A DNA stretch of 64,000 nucleotides. Origin: Allohahella marinimesophila. Its GTDB lineage: Bacteria; Pseudomonadota; Gammaproteobacteria; Pseudomonadales; Oleiphilaceae. The first letter of the stretch is position 1, and each line of letters starts with the position of its first letter. The stretch spans positions 186,001-250,000 of the forward strand of contig NZ_BAABBO010000001.1 in NCBI RefSeq assembly GCF_039538005.1. The letters run 5' to 3'. The position numbers and the translations under genes were made by a program. A model generated the notes under the pieces. It was given only the letters and a program-made list of their open reading frames with translations, did not search any database and was not told the DNA's origin. Positions 24,362-32,782 of this stretch are shown here, piece by piece.

Positions 24362-27300
24362 ATGGATCTCATCACCACTCGTCGGTTGCCTGCCAATCAC
24401 CTTTTCCTGGGTTTGACGCTTCTGGCTACTGCACTCACCAGTGCACAGGCCAGCGCTGCAGAGGTCGGGCGACTATTGTGGGAAGATAACTTCAATTCCC
24501 TGAATCAAAACGTCTGGAACGTCATCGAAGGCGACGGCTGTGAACAGGGCTTGTGTGGTTGGGGCAATCAGGAGCTTGAGTGGTACAGGGATGCAAACAG
24601 CTTCGCTTCGAATGGTCAGCTTGTTCTCGAGGCCAGACAAGAAGCGCAGTTGGCAGGACAGCATAACGGCAAGATCTTTACTTCTGGGAAGATTGATTCG
24701 AAAGATAAGTTATCGGTGCAGTACGGCATGATCGAGGTGCGCATGCAGCAGCCAGTCGTCGGCACCGGGCTTTGGCCAGCCGTATGGATGCTCGGCACCA
24801 GTGACGAGCCCTGGCCGAAGAAGGGTGAGATCGACATGATGGAATCAGGCCATCGGGCGCAGGGGCGTGCGGAGGCCGGCTTTGCTGGTGCGGATATCAA
24901 CAGCTTCGTCGGTGCGAACGTCATCTTCTATGCCGACGGTGCCTGCTCTGCGGGTAACCCGACCTGCGCTGCCAGTACCGCATGGCAGAACGACAATGCC
25001 TATCTCGCGCCCACGCCGCTGAGTAAGCGTTTCGTTACCTATCGCACCTATTGGACCGATTCGCAGATCCGCTTCACGATAGAAGATAACGGCGTGGAAA
25101 CCGACCTCTACGAACAGCCAATCACCATCAACGATGACATGGCAGCACTGCGCAAACCATTTTATCTGCTGCTGAATCTCGCGGTCGGTGGCAACTTCAC
25201 CGATGCCGCGACCAATGCACAGGTGACGGCACCACTGCCAGCGCAGATGACAGTGGACTATGTGCGCATCTATGAACTCGACGGCCAGGGGCAGGTTTGG
25301 GTCGACGCACCGGAACCCCAGTCAGGCAAGCTTCGGGTAGAGGCTGAGAACTATGATCGCTATGCCGACCAGACAGCGGGTAACAATGGCGGCGCCTATC
25401 GTAACGATGACGTCGATATCGAAGCGACGTCAGACGCGGGCGGTGGCTATAACGTAGGCTGGATGGACGCGGGCGAGTGGCTGGAATTCGATGTCGAGCT
25501 CGCCGCCGGCACCTACGAGCTGGCCGCACGCGTGGCGTCCGCCACTGGTGGCGGCCAGTATTCCCTGTCGGTGGACGGGCGTCTAGTGGGGAGCCAGACT
25601 GTCTCCAATACCAGCGGTTGGCAGTCTTTCGAGACCCAGCCGCTCGGTGCTGTCACGCTGGCTAACGGGGGTCGGCATAGCGTACGTGTTTCTGTCGACA
25701 GTGCGGCGCTCAACCTAAACTGGTTTGAGTTCACTGCCACAGGTGGGCCCGATAGAAACGATGAGGTTCATGGGCTCACCCAGACCAGTAGCGGTGAGGT
25801 CGAATTTTTCGTAAATTCGGCCGGCTGGGCCGATGTGCATTACAGCGTCAATGGCGGTGGGCAGATCAATCTCAGGATGCCTCAGCAGAACGGCAGGAAC
25901 AGCTACAAGGTAAGCGAGCTGAAAGCTGGGGATCGCATCACTTACTTCTTTACCTATTTCGATGCAGGCATCAACGGGGCTGTTGACAGTCCAGCGCAGA
26001 CCTTCGTCGTAGTGAACGGTGGTGGAACTGACGGCGGTGACAACGGCGATCAGGGCGATGGTACAGATGGCAGCGATGATGGCACGGACGGCGGTGACGG
26101 TGGGACGACGGGCGGCGGAAATGATGGCGACAACGGCGGCGACAATGGCGGTGGGGATAGCGGCGGTGACGGCTCCGCCGGAACCGGCAATGTCATCCCC
26201 CTGTTCGGTCCGGCTACGCAACTGGAACAGGCGACTCAATTCGATCGCGGCGATGCGCTAGTCACCCGCTTCTCCGATCGAGCTCGGGACCGTCACGCCA
26301 AGGAAAATCACTTCCAGGCCTACGACCATTACCTGAGCTTCTACTGGGAAGATCGTACAGCGGCCATCGAAATCATCGACAAGGTGGCCAAGGGCGGAAA
26401 CAGTATTCGCATGAACGTCCGGGCTGAGAACAAGCTCGATGACCTGCAAGCTGAGAACCGATGGTGGTACATCGGCACCAATACGCTCGCAGAATTCTGC
26501 GGCAATGGCGTGATGGCCACCAACGACAATCGAAACTATTGGAAGGAAGAGACTTACAACTGCCGCGAAGGCCGGCCGATTCAAAAGGGCGATAAACTCG
26601 AGTTCGAAATCAGCCAGTTTCTCGATGAGCGAACGCTGCCACGCGGCAGGTCCAATTATTACGGCACAACCTTTCTCTATATCGTAGGCGAGGGCATCGT
26701 ACCCTGGAGCGTGACGGATAAAACGGTCTTTACGCCAGGCCGTACCCTGCAACGCGATTCAGTGCCTGTTCCAGAGCGTGCTCGCCTTGGTGGCGATACC
26801 ACCTTGCACGCGCAGATGACCGCCGAACCAGACGGACATTTTCAGCAGATGGCGACCAATCTGGGCTATGAGAATGGCCAACCTTTTGTGGAGGGCCGGC
26901 GTGTTCATCACACGTCCTTCCTGGATGGTTCGCATGACGAGAATCCTGAAAACGGTACCTTCGGCACCATGGCGGGCAAGGCAGGCACGCACTACATCAA
27001 TGACCGCTGCGCAGGCTGCCATGTTCGCAATGGACGAGCGCCAGTAGCGGCGAACGGTGATGCGCTGGATCGCTGGGTATTCAGAATCGGCGATGCCAGT
27101 GGCGGTCCCGATCCTGAGCGGGGCAGGGTTCTGCAGCCACGTAACGTTGGCATCAACGATGCCAGTGCTGGTGAGGGTGTACCTTCCATCGCATTCTGGA
27201 GCGAGGCTAATGGCCTGCGTTCACCGAACTATGAATTCAGCTATGGCGCGCCAGAGACCTTTTCGGCGAGGCTTGCTCCGAATATCAACGGCATTGGTCT

Positions 27301-28111
27301 GCTCGAAGCCATTCCTGAAGCGAGCATTCTGGCGAAGGCTGACCCAGACGACCGAAACGGCGATGGCATCTCCGGACGGGCTCAGGAAGTCAGGGATCCC
27401 CTGACCGGTGAAACCCGGCTTGGCCGCTTTGGATACAAGGCCGGCAGCTTCAGCGTCAAGCATCAGGTGGCCTCAGCGTTCAATACCGATATGGGCGTCA
27501 TGACGGCAATGTTGCCCTCGCCTGACTGTGGCCCTCAACAGGCTGAATGTGGCAGTAGCGGTGCAGAAATCGCCGAAGGCGACGTGAACAGGCTGGTGAA
27601 ATATGTTTCGCTGCTGGGCGTAAGGCCCCAGCGTGACTACGACAATGCAGAGGTGCGTCGTGGTGAAACCGTGTTTAACGACATTGGTTGCGCCGGCTGT
27701 CACACACCTGAGCAAAAGACCAGTCAGTACCATCCCTTGGCGGAGCTGCGAAGCCAGACCATCATGCCTTTCACAGACTTGCTTCTGCACGACATGGGAC
27801 CGGGTCTTGCGGACAATCTGGGTGAAGGCATAGCCAGCGGCAGCGAATGGCGCACAGCACCACTCTGGGGCCTTGGCCTGTCAGCCTGCGTGACCGGTGG
27901 TGTTAGCGGCGGACGCGGCTGGGATGCTTTCGGCCTGGACGGCTACGAGCGCTGTGCGCCAAGCGCGAGCTATCTGCACGATGGCCGTGCTCGTACGATC
28001 GACGAGGCGATCAGGTGGCATGGTGGCGAAGGCGAGGTGTCGAAAGTTGCTTATGAGGCCTTGGGTGCTAGTGATAAGCGTGCAGTATTGAAGTTTCTCG
28101 AGTCGTTGTAA
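24362..28111 (+). CDS. Secreted GH16 beta-glucanase - CBM6 - CBM56-like - di-heme oxidoreductase fusion
   Basis: A 1249-residue secreted protein. Signal peptide 1-33 (A-S-A-A). The GH16 laminarinase-like catalytic domain (about 35-310) has the E156-I-D-M-M-E161 motif, where the two Glu are nucleophile and acid/base, plus conserved W-P-A-V-W-M-L. A CBM6 module follows (about 325-460, V-E-A-E-N-Y-D, Y-N-V-G-W-M-D-A-G-E-W). A CBM56-like beta-1,3-glucan-binding module is at about 465-550. A Gly/Asp-rich flexible linker spans about 553-615. The C-terminal 600 residues are a di-heme oxidoreductase (DHOR/DUF1111 type) with heme motifs C883-A-G-C-H and C1110-A-G-C-H. GGAG seven bases before the ATG supports the start. 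It likely hydrolyses beta-1,3-glucans outside the cell. The tethered cytochrome domain may transfer electrons to or from a sugar or lytic enzyme, which is inference. It is monocistronic. Confidence 0.9.
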   Translation: MDLITTRRLPANHLFLGLTLLATALTSAQASAAEVGRLLWEDNFNSLNQNVWNVIEGDGCEQGLCGWGNQELEWYRDANSFASNGQLVLEARQEAQLAGQHNGKIFTSGKIDSKDKLSVQYGMIEVRMQQPVVGTGLWPAVWMLGTSDEPWPKKGEIDMMESGHRAQGRAEAGFAGADINSFVGANVIFYADGACSAGNPTCAASTAWQNDNAYLAPTPLSKRFVTYRTYWTDSQIRFTIEDNGVETDLYEQPITINDDMAALRKPFYLLLNLAVGGNFTDAATNAQVTAPLPAQMTVDYVRIYELDGQGQVWVDAPEPQSGKLRVEAENYDRYADQTAGNNGGAYRNDDVDIEATSDAGGGYNVGWMDAGEWLEFDVELAAGTYELAARVASATGGGQYSLSVDGRLVGSQTVSNTSGWQSFETQPLGAVTLANGGRHSVRVSVDSAALNLNWFEFTATGGPDRNDEVHGLTQTSSGEVEFFVNSAGWADVHYSVNGGGQINLRMPQQNGRNSYKVSELKAGDRITYFFTYFDAGINGAVDSPAQTFVVVNGGGTDGGDNGDQGDGTDGSDDGTDGGDGGTTGGGNDGDNGGDNGGGDSGGDGSAGTGNVIPLFGPATQLEQATQFDRGDALVTRFSDRARDRHAKENHFQAYDHYLSFYWEDRTAAIEIIDKVAKGGNSIRMNVRAENKLDDLQAENRWWYIGTNTLAEFCGNGVMATNDNRNYWKEETYNCREGRPIQKGDKLEFEISQFLDERTLPRGRSNYYGTTFLYIVGEGIVPWSVTDKTVFTPGRTLQRDSVPVPERARLGGDTTLHAQMTAEPDGHFQQMATNLGYENGQPFVEGRRVHHTSFLDGSHDENPENGTFGTMAGKAGTHYINDRCAGCHVRNGRAPVAANGDALDRWVFRIGDASGGPDPERGRVLQPRNVGINDASAGEGVPSIAFWSEANGLRSPNYEFSYGAPETFSARLAPNINGIGLLEAIPEASILAKADPDDRNGDGISGRAQEVRDPLTGETRLGRFGYKAGSFSVKHQVASAFNTDMGVMTAMLPSPDCGPQQAECGSSGAEIAEGDVNRLVKYVSLLGVRPQRDYDNAEVRRGETVFNDIGCAGCHTPEQKTSQYHPLAELRSQTIMPFTDLLLHDMGPGLADNLGEGIASGSEWRTAPLWGLGLSACVTGGVSGGRGWDAFGLDGYERCAPSASYLHDGRARTIDEAIRWHGGEGEVSKVAYEALGASDKRAVLKFLESL

Positions 28112-28150
28112 CGCTTAGTGCCTTGGCGGGTGATGAAGCTGTCTGTCCGG

Positions 28151-28567
28151 TCAGGAAAACGGGTTCAGCAGCTTCACACCCGTACCGTCGAAGTCACGCG
28201 TGTTTCGCGTCACCAGGGTAAGGTCATATACGAACGCCGTGGCAGCAATTTGTTTATCGATAGCATTCTCGTATCGGGGCACTCGTAATTGTCCCCATAC
28301 AAAAGCTTCTTCTGTACCAAACTGCAAGATATTGGCTTCGAATTCGGCGATAACTTTTTTCAGCCAGTTTTCCAGCATGGTAGCCTGATCCAGGTCGCCT
28401 CTATAACGGACAAGCTGGAGCCCGCGATTCAACTCTCCAACTGTGATCGCGCTCAGGTAGACTTGCGTGTCGTTCTGGGAGACTTGGCGGAAAAACGTAG
28501 TAACTCCTGAATTAGCGCGGCTTCCTTTACGAATTTCACTGATGACGTTGGTATCGAGCAGGTACAT
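28151..28567 (-). CDS. PIN-domain toxin, FitB/VapC type
   Basis: A 138-residue PIN-domain ribonuclease toxin. The N-terminal M-Y-L-L-D5-T-N-V-I-S-E is the family signature. Further acidic active-site positions are Glu45 (V-G-E-L-N-R-G), Asp104 (N-A-I-D) and Asp125 (N-T-R-D-F), giving the usual Mg-binding cluster, so the toxin appears intact. It starts one base into the end of the antitoxin gene (TGATG), the standard coupled arrangement. FitB-like members cleave RNA or act through DNA-binding FitAB complexes. Confidence 0.9.
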   Translation of the reverse strand: MYLLDTNVISEIRKGSRANSGVTTFFRQVSQNDTQVYLSAITVGELNRGLQLVRYRGDLDQATMLENWLKKVIAEFEANILQFGTEEAFVWGQLRVPRYENAIDKQIAATAFVYDLTLVTRNTRDFDGTGVKLLNPFS

Positions 28568-28800
28568 CAGTCGAAGACGTGCTTTGGCTCTTCGACCTCG
28601 ACTCGCGCGAAGTCCTCATCTGTTCCAACGTTGGGCATGTCCATCAAAATTTCGGCAAGCGATTTTTTCTTAGGGCGCATCAGCGCTTGCTCAAGAATAT
28701 GCCGATGTTCTGCCTCGGCACTCACGCCATGCTTACTTGCCTGCGCTTTCAGTGCATTGGCGATATTATCGTCAATGTTGCGAACAATAAGGCTCGCCAT
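28567..28800 (-). CDS. FitA-like ribbon-helix-helix antitoxin
   Basis: A 77-residue antitoxin starting at ATG 28800, nine bases after a GGAG; longer in-frame starts at 28815 and 28851 are less likely. Residues 1-40 form a ribbon-helix-helix (M-A-S-L-I-V-R-N-I-D, then A-L-K-A-Q-A-S-K-H-G-V-S-A-E-A-E-H-R) typical of FitA/StbC antitoxins. The acidic C-terminal part (D-E-D-F-A-R-V-E-V-E-E-P) should wrap the PIN toxin. It probably represses its own operon at the inverted repeat upstream. Confidence 0.88.
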   Translation of the reverse strand: MASLIVRNIDDNIANALKAQASKHGVSAEAEHRHILEQALMRPKKKSLAEILMDMPNVGTDEDFARVEVEEPKHVFD

Positions 28801-28832
28801 ATTAGTAGGCTCCATGAAGGTAGATTCTTTGA

Positions 28833-28851
28833 ATGATATCATTGATATCAT
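28833..28851. promoter_or_regulatory. Perfect inverted repeat operator of the FitAB module
   Basis: Nine-base arms ATGATATCA and TGATATCAT flank a single central T. The element sits 33 bases upstream of the antitoxin start, where the promoter should be. A perfect dyad at this position is typical of ribbon-helix-helix antitoxin operators, which bind FitAB or VapBC complexes for autoregulation. Confidence 0.7.
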
Positions 28852-28970
28852 CTGTTTTCCATTGAAGTCAACAGTGAGGGCTCACAAACTCGGTCTTTAC
28901 TTGGACCCGTATATTCTTGGAGGTAGATCCACAGATCATAAGACGCTATTTACGACTACAGGGCTATTTC

Positions 28971-30206
28971 ATGAATCATCATATCCGCTGCCTGGCGGTT
29001 TTCCTGTTCCCACCCACCGTCGCTTTCGCGAACGTTGGCCCGGACCACATCCCCCAGCCATGGCGAACCGAGGCTGTGGTTGAGGGCCGCGACCAGAATT
29101 ACAATGCCGTTCGCTATCTCCACGAGTTTAGCTATCGCCACAGTCAACGACATCCGGGCCCCACTGAGTTCGGCGTTCGTGGCACAGCCGGCAGTGTTGG
29201 CAGCGACGTGCTCTATCTTGATTTTCGTTACAGGCAGGACTTTGAGTTCAATGATGGTCGACAGGCCTTCATGCTCGATATTCAGCGTGGTGAAGATCTT
29301 GACGGTCTTTACGAGCGGCAGATCTTCGGCTTTCGCCATCAGCTTCTGGAGAAGACTGAAGTCTGGCTGCAGGGTGATGTCACTGCAGACAAGTCCACCG
29401 CTGATGCCTATTTCAGTGTGCGAAGATACCTTGGCAACGAGAGCTGGCTGCATGCCAGCTGGATTCTGCCAGACCTGTATTTCAATACCAAAAGCGACAG
29501 CGCAGACGAGTTCGAGACCGAGCCGGCCACCGCCTTTCTGCAGTGGCACCAGCCTCTGAAAGGAGAAGATGAGGGACTTGGTACAACACTGTCTCTGAAT
29601 TACTTGCCTGAAGCGGTGATCGTCAGCGATACCGGGCAGTTGAGAGTAGAAAGCGAAAGCATCAGTGCTGCGCTGACACACGACTGGATGCTGCCCGCCT
29701 GGTGGCTGACCCTGGACATCGGGGGGGAGCGAACGCAGCGCGCCTATCGACTGAGGCAAGCGGAGGGCGAAGTGACTCCCGTGGGTTTCGATCGCTATCT
29801 GTGGGAGATCACGCTCCAGTCGACCTATACGCCGCACCCGAATAGGCCGTCGCTAGGACTTCGCTATCTGTCAGTTCGAGAGCAGGGTTATTTCGGGCGC
29901 AATCTTGATGATGTGGGTGATATCGACCGGCGGGAGCCGATGATATTCGGCAGCCTGGATTTCCAGGTGTCCGAACGGACACAGCTCACACCGGAGCTGT
30001 ATCTCAGTTGGGTCGATATCAGTCAGCGCTTTGACAGCGGCCGCAACCGAAGCCGGGATGAAGATGGCTTCATCGGCAAGCTGGCCTTCCCCTTCGTGTA
30101 TCTCATGTCGCCGGAAGACAACGCAGTATTGACCATCTCGCCGAGCATCCTCCTGCACGAGGCTCGCTTCGGTGGTGGAAATCTACAGGTGCACTGGCCG
30201 CTCTAG
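28971..30206 (+). CDS. Outer-membrane beta-barrel protein of unknown function
   Basis: About 411 residues from the ATG at 28971. The frame is open upstream to a TTG at 28917, but the ATG gives a proper signal peptide (hydrophobic core then F-A-N-V). The mature protein alternates hydrophobic and polar residues throughout, with aromatic girdles such as Y-L-D-F-R-Y-R-Q-D-F, and ends L-Q-V-H-W-P-L with alternating hydrophobic residues. This fits an outer-membrane barrel of about 14-18 strands. No porin or phospholipase signature was recognised. It could be a porin for products of the neighbouring GH16 enzyme or for the downstream catabolic cluster, but only proximity supports this. It overlaps the convergent alcohol dehydrogenase by four bases. 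Confidence 0.72.
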   Translation: MNHHIRCLAVFLFPPTVAFANVGPDHIPQPWRTEAVVEGRDQNYNAVRYLHEFSYRHSQRHPGPTEFGVRGTAGSVGSDVLYLDFRYRQDFEFNDGRQAFMLDIQRGEDLDGLYERQIFGFRHQLLEKTEVWLQGDVTADKSTADAYFSVRRYLGNESWLHASWILPDLYFNTKSDSADEFETEPATAFLQWHQPLKGEDEGLGTTLSLNYLPEAVIVSDTGQLRVESESISAALTHDWMLPAWWLTLDIGGERTQRAYRLRQAEGEVTPVGFDRYLWEITLQSTYTPHPNRPSLGLRYLSVREQGYFGRNLDDVGDIDRREPMIFGSLDFQVSERTQLTPELYLSWVDISQRFDSGRNRSRDEDGFIGKLAFPFVYLMSPEDNAVLTISPSILLHEARFGGGNLQVHWPL

Positions 30207-31348
30207 AAGCAGGCCTTTAACACATCCTTCGTGTTCTCTGCGGTCATCACCACAGGATTGCCACCTGCGCTCGGATCTTCCAGTGCCATCGCCACCATGT
30301 CGTCAATGCGATCCTTTGAGACGCCGAGTTCGCCGAGTGTTTGCGGAATGTTCAGCAGCACCCGCAATTCATTCACGTAATCCACAAAGCCGTCGAAGCC
30401 ACCTTTGATGTTCAGGTAGCGGGCGATATCGCAGACCTTGTCCTTGATCGCCGATCGGTTCATCTGGATGACCGCAGGCAATATGACCGCATTGGTCATG
30501 CCGTGATGGGTGTGATAGATCGCGCCGACAGAGTGGGACAGGGCATGACAGGCACCAAGGCCTTTCTGGAACGCCACTGCACCCATGGCCGCCGCAGCCA
30601 TCATCTGGCCACGGGCTTCGAGGTCAGTACCGTCGGCGTAGGCGCGAGGCAGATAGGTCTTCACGATTCGCATGCCTTCCAGCGCAATGCCCGCGCTCAT
30701 TGGATGGAAAAAAGGTGAGCAGTACGATTCGAAGCAATGGATGAAGGCGTCCATGCCGGTACCTGCGGTCACCACCGGCGGCATGCCGACGGTCAGCTCG
30801 GGATCGGAAATGACGATAGAAGGCAGGAACTTCGGGTGAAAGATTATCTTTTTTACATGCGTCTGACTATTGATGATGACGCTAGCCCGGCCGACTTCCG
30901 AGCCGGTCCCAGCCGTAGTCGGGACAGCGATGATCGGGGCGATGTTTTCAGTTTTCGCCCGAGTCCACCAGTCGCCGATATCTTCGAAGTCCCAGACCGG
31001 CCTGTCCTGCCCAACCATGAAAGCGATGAGCTTGCCCAGGTCGAGTCCTGAGCCGCCGCCAAAAGCGATGACGCCATCATGTCCACCGTCACGATAGGTC
31101 TGTACCCCCGCTGCCATGCTGCGTTCATCGGGGTTGGGATCAACATCGGCGTAGATGGCCCGTCCAAGGCCAGCTTTTTCCAGCAGGTCGAGGGTTGCCT
31201 GGGTGATTGGAAAATTCGCAAGACCTCTGTCAGTCACCAATAAGGGTTTACTGATTCCCAATGCCTTGCAGCACTCTGGCAGCTCCGAGATACGACCGGC
31301 GCCAAATCGAATCGCAGTGGGGTAAGTCCAGTTGGCAGTCAGTGTCAT
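30203..31348 (-). CDS. Iron-containing (group III) alcohol dehydrogenase
   Basis: A 381-residue group III alcohol dehydrogenase. The NAD-binding half contains G-A-G-R-I-S-E-L near the start and A-F-G-G-G-S-G-L-D-L-G-K at about 95. The helical half has the metal-binding pattern G-M-D-A-F-I-H-C-F-E-S-Y and A-C-H-A-L-S-H-S-V-G-A-I-Y-H-T-H-H-G, supplying the Asp and three His ligands. It oxidises a primary alcohol with NAD. It is the last gene of a seven-gene operon, two bases after the aldehyde dehydrogenase, so it probably produces the aldehyde that enzyme consumes. Confidence 0.93.
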   Translation of the reverse strand: MTLTANWTYPTAIRFGAGRISELPECCKALGISKPLLVTDRGLANFPITQATLDLLEKAGLGRAIYADVDPNPDERSMAAGVQTYRDGGHDGVIAFGGGSGLDLGKLIAFMVGQDRPVWDFEDIGDWWTRAKTENIAPIIAVPTTAGTGSEVGRASVIINSQTHVKKIIFHPKFLPSIVISDPELTVGMPPVVTAGTGMDAFIHCFESYCSPFFHPMSAGIALEGMRIVKTYLPRAYADGTDLEARGQMMAAAAMGAVAFQKGLGACHALSHSVGAIYHTHHGMTNAVILPAVIQMNRSAIKDKVCDIARYLNIKGGFDGFVDYVNELRVLLNIPQTLGELGVSKDRIDDMVAMALEDPSAGGNPVVMTAENTKDVLKACF

Positions 31349-31350
31349 AT

Positions 31351-32730
31351 TCAGAGGCTCCGCATATAGTAGGACTTTGGTCGGGTCAGATTATGATAGC
31401 CGATTGCTGAGAGTCCGCCGCCACGGCCGGTATCCTTGCAACCCGTCCAGCACAGCGCGGGGTCGAGATAATCGCAGCGGTTCATGAAGACTGTGCCAGT
31501 CTCGATCTGATCTGCAATGCGCTCGGCTCTGTCGAAGTCACTGGTCCATAGTGAAGCGGTCAGGCCGTAGTCGCTGTCATTCATGAGGGCGATGGCCTCG
31601 GCGTCATCCTTTACCTTCATTATGCCGACCACAGGGCCGAATGATTCTTCCCTCATGACACGCATGCTGTGGTCGACGTCGACGAGGATCTGCGGCATGA
31701 GGTAGGCATCGTGCTGGTCCGGAAACAGCGCAGGGTCGATCAATGCCCTGGCCCCTGCCTGAACTGCCTCGGCAGTTTGCTCACGCACGAGGTCGGCAAA
31801 GCGTTTGTGAGCCATCGGGCCGAGCGTAGTCTCCTGCTGAAGAGGATTGCCGAGCTTGTATTGGCTGACGATAGCCACGGCTTTTTCGACGAAGCGGTCA
31901 AACAGGCTGGCGACGACATAGATGCGTTCGATACCGCAGCAACACTGGCCTGAGTTGAACATCGCCCCATCGATGAGGGTATCGACCGCTTTATCCAGAT
32001 CGGCATCTTCCATGACGTAGCCAGGATCCTTTCCGCCGAGTTCGAGACCGAGACCTGTAAATGTGCCCGCCGCAGCTTGTTCCATGGCCTTTCCGCCGCT
32101 CACGGAGCCGGTAAAGTTCACAAAGTCGAAGGCTCGTGCAGCAATCAGTCGAGAGGTTGTGTCATGCGTCAGGAAGACATTCTGAAAAAGATCCGCTGGT
32201 ATGCCAGCTTCGGTGAATGCCTTCACCAGGTGCTCACCGGCCAACAGCGTTTGCGAAGCAGTCTTCAACAGTACAGCATTGCCTGCAATCAGTGCTGGCG
32301 CCACCGTATTGATCGCGGTGAGATAAGGGTAGTTCCAGGGCGCGACCACGAGCACGACGCCATGGGGCACTCTTTTGATAAACCGGCGACTCCTGCTATT
32401 GCGTTCAATCTCGATTGGCGCTAGGGCTTCCGCGGCGATATAGGCCATATGGAACGCTCGTTCTTTCACGCCACCGAACTCACCGCCATAGCGCACTGGT
32501 CGGCCCATCTGCCAGGCCAGCTCCTCAACGATCTGTTCGTTCATTTCACCGAGCTTTTCCACGCCGGCCTTCACCAGTGCTACTCGCTCGCTGAGCGGTC
32601 TGGTGGCCCAGGCCAATTGTGCGACTGTAGCACTGGCGACGGCGTCACCAGCTTGTGAAATGCTCAGAGCAGGACGTTCTGCGTAGACTTCGCCGTCGAC
32701 TGGCGAAATGCATCGAATCATCTGTGTCAT
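31351..32730 (-). CDS. NAD(P)-dependent aldehyde dehydrogenase
   Basis: A 459-residue ALDH-superfamily enzyme. Visible landmarks are V-A-P-W-N-Y-P at about 131, F-T-G-S-V-S-G-G (NAD loop), the general-base Glu in L-E-L-G-G-K-D-P and the catalytic Cys in F-N-S-G-Q-C-C-C-G-I-E-R, where the canonical position is the Cys directly after Gln. It oxidises an aldehyde to the acid. Placement between a glutamine synthetase-like ligase and an alcohol dehydrogenase recalls gamma-glutamyl-aminoaldehyde dehydrogenases (PuuC/PauC-type), but sequence alone does not prove the substrate. Confidence 0.93.
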   Translation of the reverse strand: MTQMIRCISPVDGEVYAERPALSISQAGDAVASATVAQLAWATRPLSERVALVKAGVEKLGEMNEQIVEELAWQMGRPVRYGGEFGGVKERAFHMAYIAAEALAPIEIERNSRSRRFIKRVPHGVVLVVAPWNYPYLTAINTVAPALIAGNAVLLKTASQTLLAGEHLVKAFTEAGIPADLFQNVFLTHDTTSRLIAARAFDFVNFTGSVSGGKAMEQAAAGTFTGLGLELGGKDPGYVMEDADLDKAVDTLIDGAMFNSGQCCCGIERIYVVASLFDRFVEKAVAIVSQYKLGNPLQQETTLGPMAHKRFADLVREQTAEAVQAGARALIDPALFPDQHDAYLMPQILVDVDHSMRVMREESFGPVVGIMKVKDDAEAIALMNDSDYGLTASLWTSDFDRAERIADQIETGTVFMNRCDYLDPALCWTGCKDTGRGGGLSAIGYHNLTRPKSYYMRSL

Positions 32731-32782
32731 TACGCGGCCTTGTTCAAGGTGATTTCCAAATCGTGAATTCCAGACTCAATCA

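Noticed and set aside
26025..26200. Short tandem-like repeats that could resemble a CRISPR or minisatellite
   Set aside because: They encode an in-frame Gly/Asp linker inside the GH16-cytochrome gene, and the units are irregular with no spacers.
28956..29837. 293-codon minus-strand frame
   Set aside because: Antisense to the outer-membrane barrel gene, whose alternating strand pattern and signal peptide are convincing.
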